The notes beneath the pieces were generated by a model. It searched no databases and was not told where the DNA came from. It saw only the letters and a program-made list of their open reading frames with translations. A program made the position numbers and the translations under genes. A stretch of DNA of 64,000 nucleotides from Aphanocapsa sp. GSE-SYN-MK-11-07L (GTDB lineage: Bacteria > Cyanobacteriota > Cyanobacteriia > Thermosynechococcales > Thermosynechococcaceae): NCBI GenBank assembly GCA_019359715.1, contig JAHHGS010000139.1, forward strand, positions 62,001 to 126,000, read 5' to 3'. Position 1 is the first letter of the stretch; every line of letters starts with the position of its first letter. This document shows, in pieces, positions 35,187 through 44,387 of this stretch.

Positions 35187-38126
35187 ATGACCTCTACTCC
35201 GACAACCATTGAGACGTTTCTGGCCGGGGTGTCCGCCTTTGCTCGGCTGCCAGACACATTGAGGACAACTTTAGCTGGGCATTGCCAATTTCTGCGGTAT
35301 CGGGTTGGTCAAACGATTCTTGTCCAAGATGCCCTGCCAGCTCAAGTCTCCATTATTTACGAAGGACGGGTCAGGCTGCTGGGGCTTGATCCCCGCACGC
35401 AAACGCCAGTCACAGTAGAACTACTTGAAGCCGGGGGACTGCTGGGGGCGGTGGGGTTATTGCGGGATGTGCCGTGCGAATTGGCGATCGCTTCAACGGA
35501 AGTCACCTGCCTCAATTTGCCCAGCCTGATTTTTTTAAGGCTGTTCGAGCAACCAGAGTTTATTGAGAGCTTCCGCGATCGCTGTGGTTTGATTGAAGCG
35601 TTTGACCTGTTGGGGCGCGACCTGGCCCGCAAAGCTGACAGCAGCACAAATCTCAAGGCCTTGGCGCTGGAACTGTCTAGCCAGGCAATTGTTCGCTACC
35701 TGACCCCAAATGCTCCACCCCTAGAGGGCGATCGGCTCTGGTTAGTCAGCAGTGCCGGACATCCGTTACCCGTGGGCAGCGCTCTGATTGATCAGGTCAT
35801 GCCGGGCGGCAGCAAACCTGTGCGGGTGGTGGGGTTTCCGCAAGCGCCCCTTGATGCGCCAACCATGATTGACCCAGAGCCAGCAATTGTGCCAGAGGTT
35901 CTGTCGGCGGAAGAGATTCCCTATGCTCCGGCTCGCCCTGCCACCTTAGACAGAGAAGCCGCTGCTGAAACCTATAACTATCCCCACGTCCGGGCCAGAG
36001 GCCCAATTGAAGGCACCCTGGCCTGCTTTCAGATGCTTTCGCAGCATTTGGGGCTACCTTTCCGGCGAGATGTGGTACGACGGGTGCTCAATAACCAATC
36101 AGAGCGGATGGGGGGAGTTTCGCTGCCGGTTTGTGGGGCGATCGCCGAGATGATTGGCTTAAACTCGCAGTTGGTGAATGTGCCAGCCAATTCAATCTCG
36201 CAAATTCCAGCCCCAGCCCTGATTGCTTGGCAAGATAGCTTTGCGATTCTCTACAAAGTAACTGAGCGGGAAGTGGTGCTGGGTAGCCCTGAAACTGGAA
36301 TTCTGCGCCGCAAGCCCGACTACTTTAGCCATGACTGGAGGGAATCCGCTGAAGTCCTGCTGCTGCAAGCCAGCAAAGAAACGCCCAAACAGCGGTTTGG
36401 ACTGTCGTGGTTTTGGCCCTCGGTGCAAAAGCATCGCCGGGTGTTGATTGAGGTCTTAGTTGCTTCCTTTTTTGTCCAACTGTTTGGGCTAGCCAATCCA
36501 CTGATTACCCAGCTAATTATTGATAAAGTGCTGGTGCAAAACAGCGTTAACACCCTAAACACTTTGGGGATTTTACTGGTAGTGGTGGCAGTGTTTGAAG
36601 CCCTGTTGAGCAGTCTGCGAACCTACCTGTTTGTTGATACCACCAATCGGATCGACATGACGCTGGGATCGCAGGTGATTGATCACCTGCTGCGGTTGCC
36701 CCTGCGCTACTTTGAAAAGCGTCCAGTCGGCGAACTCTCAACCCGAATTAATGAGCTAGAAAACATTCGTAATTTCTTGACCGGGACAGCCCTGACCGTG
36801 GTTTTAGACGCCGTCTTTTCGGTGATCTATATCGTGGTCATGATCATCTATAGCTGGCTGCTGACAATTATTGCCCTGATCACCGTGCCGCTATTTGCCC
36901 TGCTTACCTTTATAGTGGCGCCAATTGTTCGCCAGCAAACCCGCGACAAAGCTGAGCGGAACGCCGAAACTCAGTCCTACTTAGTTGAAGTGGTCTCAGG
37001 GATTCAGACCGTCAAATCGCAAAATATTGAGCTAAATGCCCGCTGGCGCTGGCAAGACCGCTACGCTCGCTACGTGAATGCGGGCTTTAAGACGGTTTTG
37101 ACTTCGACCACCGCTGGCTCGATGAGCAACTTCCTGAACAAGCTGTCCGGGCTGCTCCTGCTGTGGGTGGGAGCCTATTTGGTGCTGGCTGGTCAACTCA
37201 CCTTGGGACAGTTAATCGCCTTCCGAATTATTGCTGGTTACACCACCAGTCCACTATTGCGGCTGATTCAACTCTGGCAGAATTTCCAGGAAACCGCCCT
37301 TTCCCTGGAGCGACTGAGCGATATTATCGACAGCCCACAGGAAATTGAAATGGCGGGGCGAGATAATATTCCGATGCCGGTGATTAGAGGGGCTGTCACC
37401 TACGAGCGGGCCTGTTTTCGCTTTACTCCAAATGGGCCGCTGCAACTGAGTAATGTCAGTCTGGAAATTCCGGCCGGTCACTTTGTCGGCGTGGTCGGTC
37501 AGAGTGGCTCCGGCAAGAGTACGCTGATGAAGATGCTGCTCAAGCTCTACGATCTGGAATCCGGACGGGTGTTAATTGACGGATATGACATTAGTAAGGT
37601 GGAGCTTTACTCTGTCCGATCGCAGGTCGGTGTGGTGCTGCAAGATACATTGCTGTTCCAGGGCACCGTCCAAGACAACATTGGCTTAACCAATCCTGAC
37701 GCTTCCCAAGAGGCAATTATCGAAGCGGCTAAAGTTGCCTATGCCCACGACTTTATTATGACCTTGCCCCAAGGCTACAACACCCAAGTCGGCGAACGCG
37801 GCGCTAACCTGTCTGGCGGGCAGCGGCAGCGGTTGGCGATCGCCCGTACGGTGCTGCAAAACCCCAATTTATTAATCCTAGATGAAGCGACTAGCGCCCT
37901 CGACTACCTGGCAGAGCGGCAGGTCTGCAACAATCTGCGGGAAGCCTTTAAGGGACGAACTGTGTTCTTCATTACCCATCGCCTGCCCTCGATTGCGCAA
38001 TCTGACACGATTATTATGATGGATCAGGGACTGGTAGCCGAACAGGGCACCCACACTGAACTGATGACCCTGCGAGGCCAGTATTACGCTCTCTATCAGC
38101 AGCAGGCTAGCCAGTCAGACCTTTAA
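35187..38126 (+). CDS. HlyB-like type I secretion ABC transporter with cyclic-nucleotide-binding-like N-terminus
   Basis: A 979-residue fused permease-ATPase. Order of parts: a cyclic-nucleotide-binding-like domain (about 10-150, QFLRYRVGQTILVQDALPA), a linker, a C39-like domain (about 270-395), six membrane helices (about 415-690) and an ATPase (about 735-975). The ATPase has GQSGSGKST near 770, LSGGQRQRLA near 875, LILDEATSALD and the switch His in FITHRLP. In the C39-like part the catalytic Cys position is lost (PIEGTLACFQML in place of the E-C-G motif) and the His motif is also altered (AWQDSFAIL). It is thus a substrate-docking domain, as in HlyB, and not a peptidase. HlyD follows 20 bases downstream. 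Substrates are unknown; RTX-type proteins are usual. Confidence 0.93.
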   Translation: MTSTPTTIETFLAGVSAFARLPDTLRTTLAGHCQFLRYRVGQTILVQDALPAQVSIIYEGRVRLLGLDPRTQTPVTVELLEAGGLLGAVGLLRDVPCELAIASTEVTCLNLPSLIFLRLFEQPEFIESFRDRCGLIEAFDLLGRDLARKADSSTNLKALALELSSQAIVRYLTPNAPPLEGDRLWLVSSAGHPLPVGSALIDQVMPGGSKPVRVVGFPQAPLDAPTMIDPEPAIVPEVLSAEEIPYAPARPATLDREAAAETYNYPHVRARGPIEGTLACFQMLSQHLGLPFRRDVVRRVLNNQSERMGGVSLPVCGAIAEMIGLNSQLVNVPANSISQIPAPALIAWQDSFAILYKVTEREVVLGSPETGILRRKPDYFSHDWRESAEVLLLQASKETPKQRFGLSWFWPSVQKHRRVLIEVLVASFFVQLFGLANPLITQLIIDKVLVQNSVNTLNTLGILLVVVAVFEALLSSLRTYLFVDTTNRIDMTLGSQVIDHLLRLPLRYFEKRPVGELSTRINELENIRNFLTGTALTVVLDAVFSVIYIVVMIIYSWLLTIIALITVPLFALLTFIVAPIVRQQTRDKAERNAETQSYLVEVVSGIQTVKSQNIELNARWRWQDRYARYVNAGFKTVLTSTTAGSMSNFLNKLSGLLLLWVGAYLVLAGQLTLGQLIAFRIIAGYTTSPLLRLIQLWQNFQETALSLERLSDIIDSPQEIEMAGRDNIPMPVIRGAVTYERACFRFTPNGPLQLSNVSLEIPAGHFVGVVGQSGSGKSTLMKMLLKLYDLESGRVLIDGYDISKVELYSVRSQVGVVLQDTLLFQGTVQDNIGLTNPDASQEAIIEAAKVAYAHDFIMTLPQGYNTQVGERGANLSGGQRQRLAIARTVLQNPNLLILDEATSALDYLAERQVCNNLREAFKGRTVFFITHRLPSIAQSDTIIMMDQGLVAEQGTHTELMTLRGQYYALYQQQASQSDL

Positions 38127-38146
38127 TTTAGCCAAGGCAAAACGTT

Positions 38147-39646
38147 ATGAACCCTGAAAATGGCAAACCTGCGATCGCTGGCGTTCCGCCAAAACCGGAC
38201 CCCAAGCCCGGCCCCTTTGATCAGCCCGTTGTCCTCCAACAGTCTAGGTTTTGGTCACGCGGGATCATCTGGTCAATTATTGGTGTCACGACCTTCGGCT
38301 TGATTTGGGCCGCTGTGGCGCGGTTGGAAGAGGCCGTGCCAGCCCAAGGCAAACTAGAGGCCAAAGGGTCAACCCAAGAAATTAAAGTTCCTTCCAACGG
38401 CGTCGTCAAAACCGTCTACGTTGAAGATGGCCAGCAGGTGAAGCAGGGGCAAAAACTGCTCAGCCTCGACTCATCGGCAGCGGCGGCCCAGAAACTTTCT
38501 CTGCAAAACATAAAAGCAAACCTGCGGCAAGAAAATGCTTTATACACCTCACTAATGCAAGATCAGGTAGTGGCACCTCCCAGCGCGGCTATCCTTAAAA
38601 TCAATCCAGGGTTGGCTTCTGTGGCGAGAAGCCGCGTCACGCTGGCCAACGAAAACCGCTTATTTCGGGCAGAATTGAACAATAAAAGCAGTAATCTAAG
38701 TGCAGACCAGCGGGAAAGACTGCAATCGAGCCAAGTTGAGCTAGACTCTCGCCGTCAGGCAGCTCAGCTCGAAGTTTCTCAACTGCAAGAGCAACTGGCT
38801 CAGGCCAAGGCCCAACTGGCTGGCGCGATCGATATCTTAAAAATCAATCAGGGCATTCTGAAGGATATTGAGCCGCTCAAAGAGTCTGGGGCGCTGTCGC
38901 GAATTCAGTACCTGAAGCAATTTCAAGATGTCCGTACCCAGCAGGTAGAAGTTGATCGCTATACCCAAGAAATTGCTCGCTTGACCTTCGCGATTACTCA
39001 AGCCAGACAAAAGCTGACGAATACAGTCGCGATTTCACGCAAGGATTTGCTGACCCAAATTGCTGAAAATGATAAAAAGATTGCCGAGATTGACAGCCAA
39101 TTCTCAAAAGCCTTGGTTGAAAACCAGAAAAAACTGGATGAAACAGACAGTCAATTGAGTCAAGCTGAGCAAGTCTTGCGCTACCAGGATGTGCATTCTC
39201 CGATTGAGGGCGTGGTGTTTGACCTGAAAGCCGCGCCTGGCTATGTGGCCAATCCAAACGTGAATGAAGCTTTAGTGAAAGTGGTTCCCAATCGCAATTT
39301 GGTGGCTAAAGTTTACATTACCAATCAAGATATTGGCTTTGTCAGAAAGGGCATGAAAGCTGATGTTAGGATTGACTCCTTTCCTTTTAGCGAGTTTGGT
39401 GATGTTAAAGGCGAACTTGCTTGGGTGGGTGATGATGCCCTGCCGCCAACCGAAGAACGTAAATTTGTGGCGTTTCCAGCCAAGGTCAACCTCGATCGCC
39501 AATTTATGATGATCAATGGCAAGAAAGTAAGATTGCAGTCTGGGATGGCGGTGAGCGTAAATATCAAGATCCGCGATCGCTCGGTTCTGAATCTGTTCAC
39601 TGACTTGTTTAGTCGCCAAGTTGAACCCCTCAAGAATGTGCGCTAA
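38147..39646 (+). CDS. HlyD-family membrane fusion protein of type I secretion
   Basis: A 499-residue adaptor that joins the ABC transporter to an outer-membrane channel. A Pro-rich cytoplasmic N-terminus (1-35), one membrane segment (about 40-62, WSIIGVTTFGLIWAAVARL), a first lipoyl-like half (EIKVPSNGVVKTVYVEDGQQ), a long coiled coil (about 110-345, rich in Gln/Glu/Leu) and a second lipoyl half with HSPIEGVVFDLK follow. The C-terminal beta-barrel has ITNQDIGFVRKGMKADVRID. Full length. It forms one operon with the HlyB-like gene; a TolC-like partner is not in the window. Confidence 0.93.
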   Translation: MNPENGKPAIAGVPPKPDPKPGPFDQPVVLQQSRFWSRGIIWSIIGVTTFGLIWAAVARLEEAVPAQGKLEAKGSTQEIKVPSNGVVKTVYVEDGQQVKQGQKLLSLDSSAAAAQKLSLQNIKANLRQENALYTSLMQDQVVAPPSAAILKINPGLASVARSRVTLANENRLFRAELNNKSSNLSADQRERLQSSQVELDSRRQAAQLEVSQLQEQLAQAKAQLAGAIDILKINQGILKDIEPLKESGALSRIQYLKQFQDVRTQQVEVDRYTQEIARLTFAITQARQKLTNTVAISRKDLLTQIAENDKKIAEIDSQFSKALVENQKKLDETDSQLSQAEQVLRYQDVHSPIEGVVFDLKAAPGYVANPNVNEALVKVVPNRNLVAKVYITNQDIGFVRKGMKADVRIDSFPFSEFGDVKGELAWVGDDALPPTEERKFVAFPAKVNLDRQFMMINGKKVRLQSGMAVSVNIKIRDRSVLNLFTDLFSRQVEPLKNVR

Positions 39647-39707
39647 GTCTTGTCGGTCGTGATCTGTAGCAGTTATAAACCGTTCTAAATCGTCAATGAA
39701 ACCCAGC

Positions 39708-39750
39708 GGTTTGTGAAAAAGGGTTCCTTGGGAACCCTTTTTCACAAACC
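39708..39750. terminator. Terminator hairpin after hlyD-like gene
   Basis: GGTTTGTGAAAAAGGGTTCC (39708-39727) pairs perfectly with its complement at 39731-39750 around the loop TTG: 20 pairs. The A-run inside the left arm and T-run in the right arm make it a credible terminator in either direction. It ends the exporter operon 62 bases after its stop. Confidence 0.8.
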
Positions 39751-39800
39751 CAAATCGGATTGCTATAGAATGAGATTTGCTTCTTGAAGCATGATCCCCT

Positions 39801-39887
39801 GGAGAGGTGGCAGAGTGGTCGAATGCGCTTGACTCGAAATCAAGTATGGCGGCAACGTCATCGTGGGTTCAAATCCCACCCTCTCCG
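39801..39887 (+). tRNA. tRNA-Ser (anticodon CGA)
   Basis: An 87-base class II tRNA. The acceptor stem GGAGAGG pairs with CCTCTCC, with G as discriminator. The anticodon arm CTTGA-CTCGAAA-TCAAG gives anticodon CGA, reading UCG. A long variable arm (ATGGCGGCAACGTCAT) and the T arm GTGGGTTCAAATCCCAC follow. The 3' CCA is not encoded. The rest of the 39647-40067 gap holds the hairpin at 39708-39750 and, after the tRNA, about 180 bases with no feature seen. Confidence 0.95.
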
Positions 39888-40067
39888 TTTCTGTAGCATC
39901 CTATTTTAATCTTCACCATGTCAGGGCTTTGGGCGATCATCAATGATTCCCGGCTGATGACTTGAGTGGGTTGTCCTAAATCCTGACTTCAATCCCACTA
40001 CCCTTAAGTGAACGTAAAGTCGGGATCATTCTTGAGCGATTGCCTCGTCTATCTGTGAGTCTTGCCA

Positions 40068-41591
40068 ATGACCTTAAAACGTTTGATTTTAATCGGGCTG
40101 ACCTTAATTGTTAGCCTCTTGATTGGGCTTTCTCTGTTGGATAGTTTGTTTCAACCCCAAGCCCAGAGTCAATTAGAGCTATATCAAACCGACTTAGTGC
40201 TGCAAGCCTCGGAATGGCGTGATTTAGAAACGGAAGACAAAACTGCTTCCTGGCAAAAATTGCTGGGAGGTGAGCCAATTCAAAACGGCTTGCAGCAGTA
40301 CAACGAAATGCGGCGATCGCTGCAAAAAAGCTTAGAGCAAGCCCTCAAACCAGATTTGACTGGCGGCGATCGTCCCCCAGGTCTGCCGCCCGCCTTGCTC
40401 AAACAGCAACTGGCTCAATTGGACCTTCGGATCGGTCTCCTTTCTGCCCGTGCGGATCAAACCCAGCAAGCTCAGCAGACTTGGGCAACCGTAGCCGCCG
40501 AGTCAACTAGCCCCCGGCTGAGCGACAGCGCCCAGATTTTAGCCGGGCTTTGGAGTCAGCCTCCGCGAGTGTTAACTCAGGCGGAAGCCACCTTAACTAC
40601 AACCTTGAAAGGATGGTTTCGCTACCAAGCCCTGCAACAGCTTTATCAAGTTCAACCCCAACCAGAAGCGCTGGCCAAGCTGGACTTGGCAGAGCAAGCC
40701 GCCGCCGAGAGCGCTGCCTTGCGCTTAGCTGTCGTCGGTGGAATCCCAACCCTGGGTGGGCTTTTCGGGTCTGGGCTATGGCTATTTTGGCTGGTTAAGA
40801 CTGGCATCAAAACCTATCGTCAGCAAAATTCAGATCCGGCTACAGCAGAGGCTGGATCACCGATCGCCGCCACCTCTGTGCCCTGGCCAAGTGAAACGAT
40901 TTGGCAGGTAATGGTGCTGTGGTTTACCGCCTTTTTTGGGGTCAGCTTGGCATTTGTACCGCTGCTGGCTCGGCTGCTGGGGGTGACAGCAGGCAGTGTC
41001 AGTCCGCTGATCCAGGCTGCCTTTGCGCTCTTAACCTATAGCCTGTTGATGGCAACCGGCTTGACGATTCTCTATGTTTCAATCCGCCCGTTTGTCGCTC
41101 AGCCCCTGACTTGGCTGCCGCTCAAATTGACTGGCAATTGGTTTTGGTGGGGCCTGGCTGGCTATTTTGCCGTTTTGCCCTTAGTGTTTGTGGTTTCTTT
41201 AATCAACCAGCAGTTGCTGCAAGATCATGGCGGCGGCAACCCGATTTTAGAAATTATTTTGGGTAGCCACGATCGGCTGACAATTGGGATTCTCTGGTTC
41301 ATGGTGGCCGTGCTGGCACCCGTGTTTGAAGAGACGCTGTTTCGGGGTTTCTTTTTGACTTCTTTAACTCGCTATTTGCCGACTTGGTCAGCGATCGCCC
41401 TCAGCGGCGGCGTGTTTGCGATCGCCCATCTTAACCTGGCGGATGTTCTACCCTTAACCGTTTTGGGCATGGGGCTGGGCTATGTTTATTTGCGATCGGG
41501 CAATCTGTTGGCCTCAATGCTGCTACACGGAATTTGGAACAGTGGGTCTTTCTTGGGACTCTTGTTGCTGAGTAGTTCTCAGTCAGGTTGA
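40068..41591 (+). CDS. CPBP-family intramembrane metalloprotease
   Basis: A protein of 507 residues. A membrane segment at 5-25 is followed by a soluble, Gln/Leu-rich extracytoplasmic region (about 30-220), then about eight membrane helices. The protease motifs are in the last 100 residues: PVFEETLFRGFFLTSL (Glu-Glu-x-x-x-Arg), then FAIAHLNLADVLPL and LHGIWNSGSF with the metal-binding His residues. Family members remove C-terminal peptides from prenylated proteins in eukaryotes or defend against bacteriocins in bacteria; the role of the long cyanobacterial form is not known. TTG at 40062 is in frame, but ATG at 40068 is taken. Confidence 0.88.
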   Translation: MTLKRLILIGLTLIVSLLIGLSLLDSLFQPQAQSQLELYQTDLVLQASEWRDLETEDKTASWQKLLGGEPIQNGLQQYNEMRRSLQKSLEQALKPDLTGGDRPPGLPPALLKQQLAQLDLRIGLLSARADQTQQAQQTWATVAAESTSPRLSDSAQILAGLWSQPPRVLTQAEATLTTTLKGWFRYQALQQLYQVQPQPEALAKLDLAEQAAAESAALRLAVVGGIPTLGGLFGSGLWLFWLVKTGIKTYRQQNSDPATAEAGSPIAATSVPWPSETIWQVMVLWFTAFFGVSLAFVPLLARLLGVTAGSVSPLIQAAFALLTYSLLMATGLTILYVSIRPFVAQPLTWLPLKLTGNWFWWGLAGYFAVLPLVFVVSLINQQLLQDHGGGNPILEIILGSHDRLTIGILWFMVAVLAPVFEETLFRGFFLTSLTRYLPTWSAIALSGGVFAIAHLNLADVLPLTVLGMGLGYVYLRSGNLLASMLLHGIWNSGSFLGLLLLSSSQSG

Positions 41592-41650
41592 GGGATGCTG
41601 ACGGACTGCGATCGCCAGATGATCATTTTGCTTTAGTTAAAAATAAAACT

Positions 41651-42007
41651 ATGCCTCTCCAAGTTTACGGCATCCCCAACTGTGGCACCTGTAAGAAAGC
41701 CCTGGCTTGGCTGGAAAGTCGCGGCGTGGCCTACGCATTTATTAATACGAAAGAGCAGCCGCCGACAGAACAGATGATTCAAACTTGGGTTAATACCCTC
41801 GGTGCTAAGCCAATCCGGAATACTTCTGGTCAATCCTACCGATCGCTGGGCCCAGCCAAAGATGACTGGTCAGATCAGCAGTGGGTTGCCGCTTTTGCCC
41901 AGGATGCGATGCTGCTAAAGCGACCGCTGTTCGTCAAAGATGGAACGGCTGTTTTGGCTGGTTTTCGCGCTCCAGACGAGGTTCTGATCCAAAAACTGGG
42001 TCTATAA
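41651..42007 (+). CDS. ArsC/Spx/MgsR-like thioredoxin-fold protein
   Basis: A 118-residue protein. VYGIPNCGTCKKALAWLESR has the Cys-x-x-Cys typical of the Spx/MgsR and ArsC-like group. AYAFINTKEQPPTEQMIQTW and RNTSGQSYRSLG, followed by LLKRPLFVKDGTAVLAGF, are the other conserved blocks. The arsenate reductase Arg is not clearly seen, so a redox-linked regulatory or reductase role is open. The frame extends upstream to 41588, overlapping the protease gene, but that extension has no family counterpart; ATG at 41651 stands directly before the first strand. It converges on rarA with 7 bases between stops. Confidence 0.85.
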   Translation: MPLQVYGIPNCGTCKKALAWLESRGVAYAFINTKEQPPTEQMIQTWVNTLGAKPIRNTSGQSYRSLGPAKDDWSDQQWVAAFAQDAMLLKRPLFVKDGTAVLAGFRAPDEVLIQKLGL

Positions 42008-42014
42008 GCACAAT

Positions 42015-43403
42015 TTAGTCGTCTTGCCTTCTGCCTCCTGCTTTCTTGCCTTTACCTTCCCCTTCCTCCTCTTTGCCTCCCCCCTCTTGACCAGCCGATC
42101 GCCGCTGCTCAACTTGGGCCTTGATTTGCCCTTCATAGCCCTGGGCTGACGGTTGGTAAAAAACTTGCCCCTGCAAATTGTCCGGCAGGTATTGCTGAGC
42201 CACCCAATGATCCCGGTAAGCATGGGGGTAAAGGTATCCGGCTCCGTGCCCCAGCCCCTGGCGATCGCGGCTGGCATCTTTAAGCGGATCAGGGACTTCT
42301 CCTGACTGCTCGTTTTCCACCGCAGCCAAAGCGTCAAAAAAGCCGATTACACTATTCGATTTAGGCGCTGTAGCCAGATAGAGCGTGGCTTGGGCTAGCG
42401 GGTAACGTCCCTCTGGCATCCCGACCCGATCGAAGGCAGCAGCACAGGCAGTCACCACGACAACTGCTTGCGGGTCAGCCAGCCCGATATCTTCGCTGGC
42501 CAAAATCAACAGCCGACGGAAAATAAACCGGGGGTCTTCGCCGGCGTAGACCATGCGCGCTAACCAATAGAGGGCGGCATCCGGGTCTGAGCCGCGCACG
42601 CTTTTGATCAAGGCGCTGATCGTATCAAAGTGGGCATCTCCTTCTTTGTCGTAAAGCACGGCCCGCTGCTGAATCGACTCTTCGGCCACCGGCAGAGTAA
42701 TCTGAATCAGGCCTTTAAGATCGGCAGGGGTTGTTTCTACTGCCAAGGCGAGGGCATTCAACAGGCTGCGAGCATCGCCATTCGCCACATTCACCAAGTG
42801 AGCCAGCGCTTCAGGTGCAACTTGGACGGCTAGCTGGCCGTAGCCCCGTTCGGGATCAGCGATCGCCTGGGCGACAACCTGGCGCAAATCGGACTCGGTT
42901 AATGGCTTAAGCTGAAACAGACGCGATCGACTGACCAGGGCTTTATTCACCTCAAAATAAGGATTCTCAGTCGTTGCCCCGATCAAAATCACGGTGCCAT
43001 TTTCGACCCAGGGCAACAGCGCATCCTGCTGAGATTTATTGAACCGATGGACTTCATCCACAAACAAAATGGTGCGCTGGTGCTGAAATTTTCGCTTGTC
43101 GGTGGCCGTGGCGATCGCCTCTCGAATTTCCTTTACCCCCGCCAGCACTGCGTTAATCGCAATGAAATGGGCCTGGGTTGTATTGGCAATAATCCGAGCC
43201 AAGGTCGTTTTGCCTGTGCCAGGCGGACCAAAAAAAATCAGCGAAGACAGTTGGTCGGCTTGAATTGCCCGTCGCAGTAACCGTCCAGGGGCCAAAATAT
43301 GATCCTGACCAATAAATTCTTCGAGAGTGCGCGGGCGCATCCGAGCCGCCAAGGGCGCTTCGGCGGCCGTCACCTGCTGGTAGTGCTGTTCAAACAAATC
43401 CAT
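42015..43403 (-). CDS. rarA: Replication-associated recombination ATPase RarA (MgsA)
   Basis: A 462-residue AAA+ ATPase of the clamp-loader-related RarA/WRNIP1 family, which acts at stalled replication forks. Motifs are Walker [16 protein letters not shown], Walker [21 protein letters not shown], sensor 1 [14 protein letters not shown], the Arg finger region [13 protein letters not shown], and the C-terminal tetramer region with [14 protein letters not shown] and AQATLYLA. The last 30 residues (from about 432) are Lys/Glu/Gly-rich. They are encoded by a pyrimidine-rich repeat tract, CCTTCTGCCTCCTGC-like on the plus strand, that looks like intergenic repeat DNA taken into the reading frame. 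Confidence 0.95.
   Translation of the reverse strand: MDLFEQHYQQVTAAEAPLAARMRPRTLEEFIGQDHILAPGRLLRRAIQADQLSSLIFFGPPGTGKTTLARIIANTTQAHFIAINAVLAGVKEIREAIATATDKRKFQHQRTILFVDEVHRFNKSQQDALLPWVENGTVILIGATTENPYFEVNKALVSRSRLFQLKPLTESDLRQVVAQAIADPERGYGQLAVQVAPEALAHLVNVANGDARSLLNALALAVETTPADLKGLIQITLPVAEESIQQRAVLYDKEGDAHFDTISALIKSVRGSDPDAALYWLARMVYAGEDPRFIFRRLLILASEDIGLADPQAVVVVTACAAAFDRVGMPEGRYPLAQATLYLATAPKSNSVIGFFDALAAVENEQSGEVPDPLKDASRDRQGLGHGAGYLYPHAYRDHWVAQQYLPDNLQGQVFYQPSAQGYEGQIKAQVEQRRSAGQEGGGKEEEGEGKGKKAGGRRQDD
42019..42092. repeat. Pyrimidine-rich repeat tract encoding the RarA tail
   Basis: The plus strand here is a run of CTTGCC, CTTCTGCC, TCCTGC and CCTTCC units, related to the CCTTCTGCCCTCTGCCTT repeat at 11435-11452. 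It covers the final codons of rarA. Such tracts are otherwise intergenic, which suggests that the repeat invaded the 3' end of rarA or that the stop codon was lost. Confidence 0.55.
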
Positions 43404-43530
43404 AGGGAGTCACCCACGCGCCCAGTTGCGATCGAACCTGCGATCAATCGTTTAAGAGACGGTCTATCAATTCAGTACTGAAGAGCATTACAGAGGCTAA
43501 CAAACTCTTCTATCCCAAACTTATTCCCAA

Positions 43531-43743
43531 TTATGGAGTTGGCTGGGATTGCTTGCTCAGAATAAGGGCAGTGATTTTAGCATCCCACTCTGGATCATCC
43601 AGTTCTATAGAAGACTTAGTGGGCCGACGGCTGATTTCCCAGTAAATGGGTTGCACTTCTGGGGTACCTTTTAGCTCCCACGCCAGATCAGCTAATTGGC
43701 GACTGGTGAGCTGAGATAGGTCTTGGGGGGATGAGTTATTCAC
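43531..43743 (-). CDS. Small protein of unknown function, second of an overlapping pair
   Basis: A 70-residue frame from GTG at 43743: SSPQDLSQLTSRQLADLAWE, then VQPIYWEISRRPTKSS and DPEWDAKITALIL. The GTG lies in GTGAATAA, in which TAA ends the preceding 63-residue gene. A longer reading of the same frame (to 43839) runs through that gene and gives an implausible N-terminus, so the GTG is preferred. The composition and helical pattern look real. The function is not recognised; the pair resembles small operons of the toxin-antitoxin or regulatory kind only in layout. Confidence 0.5.
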   Translation of the reverse strand: MNNSSPQDLSQLTSRQLADLAWELKGTPEVQPIYWEISRRPTKSSIELDDPEWDAKITALILSKQSQPTP

Positions 43744-43927
43744 CGTTATTAACCTCTCCTGTGGGCGTAATGCGAAAAAGCAACGTTGCCTGACTCTCGT
43801 ACCGTCCAAGATGAACGTAAAGGTTTTTATCTTCGCCAAGCTCTATAAATGCAATCAAAGAAGACAGCAATACAGCTCGCCTCACAAATTGATAGAAAGC
43901 ACGTAGCTGTTCAGTTGTTGGCTCCAT
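43736..43927 (-). CDS. Small protein of unknown function, first of an overlapping pair
   Basis: A 63-residue protein: EPTTEQLRAFYQFVRRAVLL, then SLIAFIELGEDKNLYVHLGR and ESQATLLFRITPTGEV. A helix followed by three strands is likely. It starts at ATG 43927 and its TAA overlaps the GTG of the next small gene by eight bases, a sign of coupled translation. No signal peptide or known motif is seen. Function unknown. Confidence 0.5.
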   Translation of the reverse strand: MEPTTEQLRAFYQFVRRAVLLSSLIAFIELGEDKNLYVHLGRYESQATLLFRITPTGEVNNGE

Positions 43928-44129
43928 CAGCCCTACCCTGAATCATGAATTTCCTGTGGGCCATCTGTTCAGGCAATGTTGCCACAATTACATAGTCCCT
44001 CGTTGGTTAGCATTTCTGTACTTGCTTTACAGGAGCGATGCCGAACAAATTTTCAATACAAACAATAATAACGGCTTTCGCAGCGGTAAAAGCCGCTGAA
44101 AATCCCAGTAGTAGGCTTGAGAGTGTTAA
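43928..44129. other. Gap holding a possible tRNA terminator
   Basis: No gene is seen. CAGCGG (44081-44086) and CCGCTG (44093-44098) form a small hairpin that on the minus strand lies 32 bases after the tRNA-Arg gene and may end its transcript. Confidence 0.35.
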
Positions 44130-44202
<73 letters not shown>

Positions 44203-44387
44203 AATTCTAGACAAATTGTATCCGCGGAATCTCCAACAGGGCAACTTATCGTCATCAATTGGTACTATCAGCAGGGATGTATCATACTTTAACTCTGTAA
44301 ATCAGATAGTTGCTCAAAGCAAGATAGAGCGCATAATGATGAAGGTAGTCTCTCCAGGGAGGGACATGAATCTAAGGTACTGCTGGC

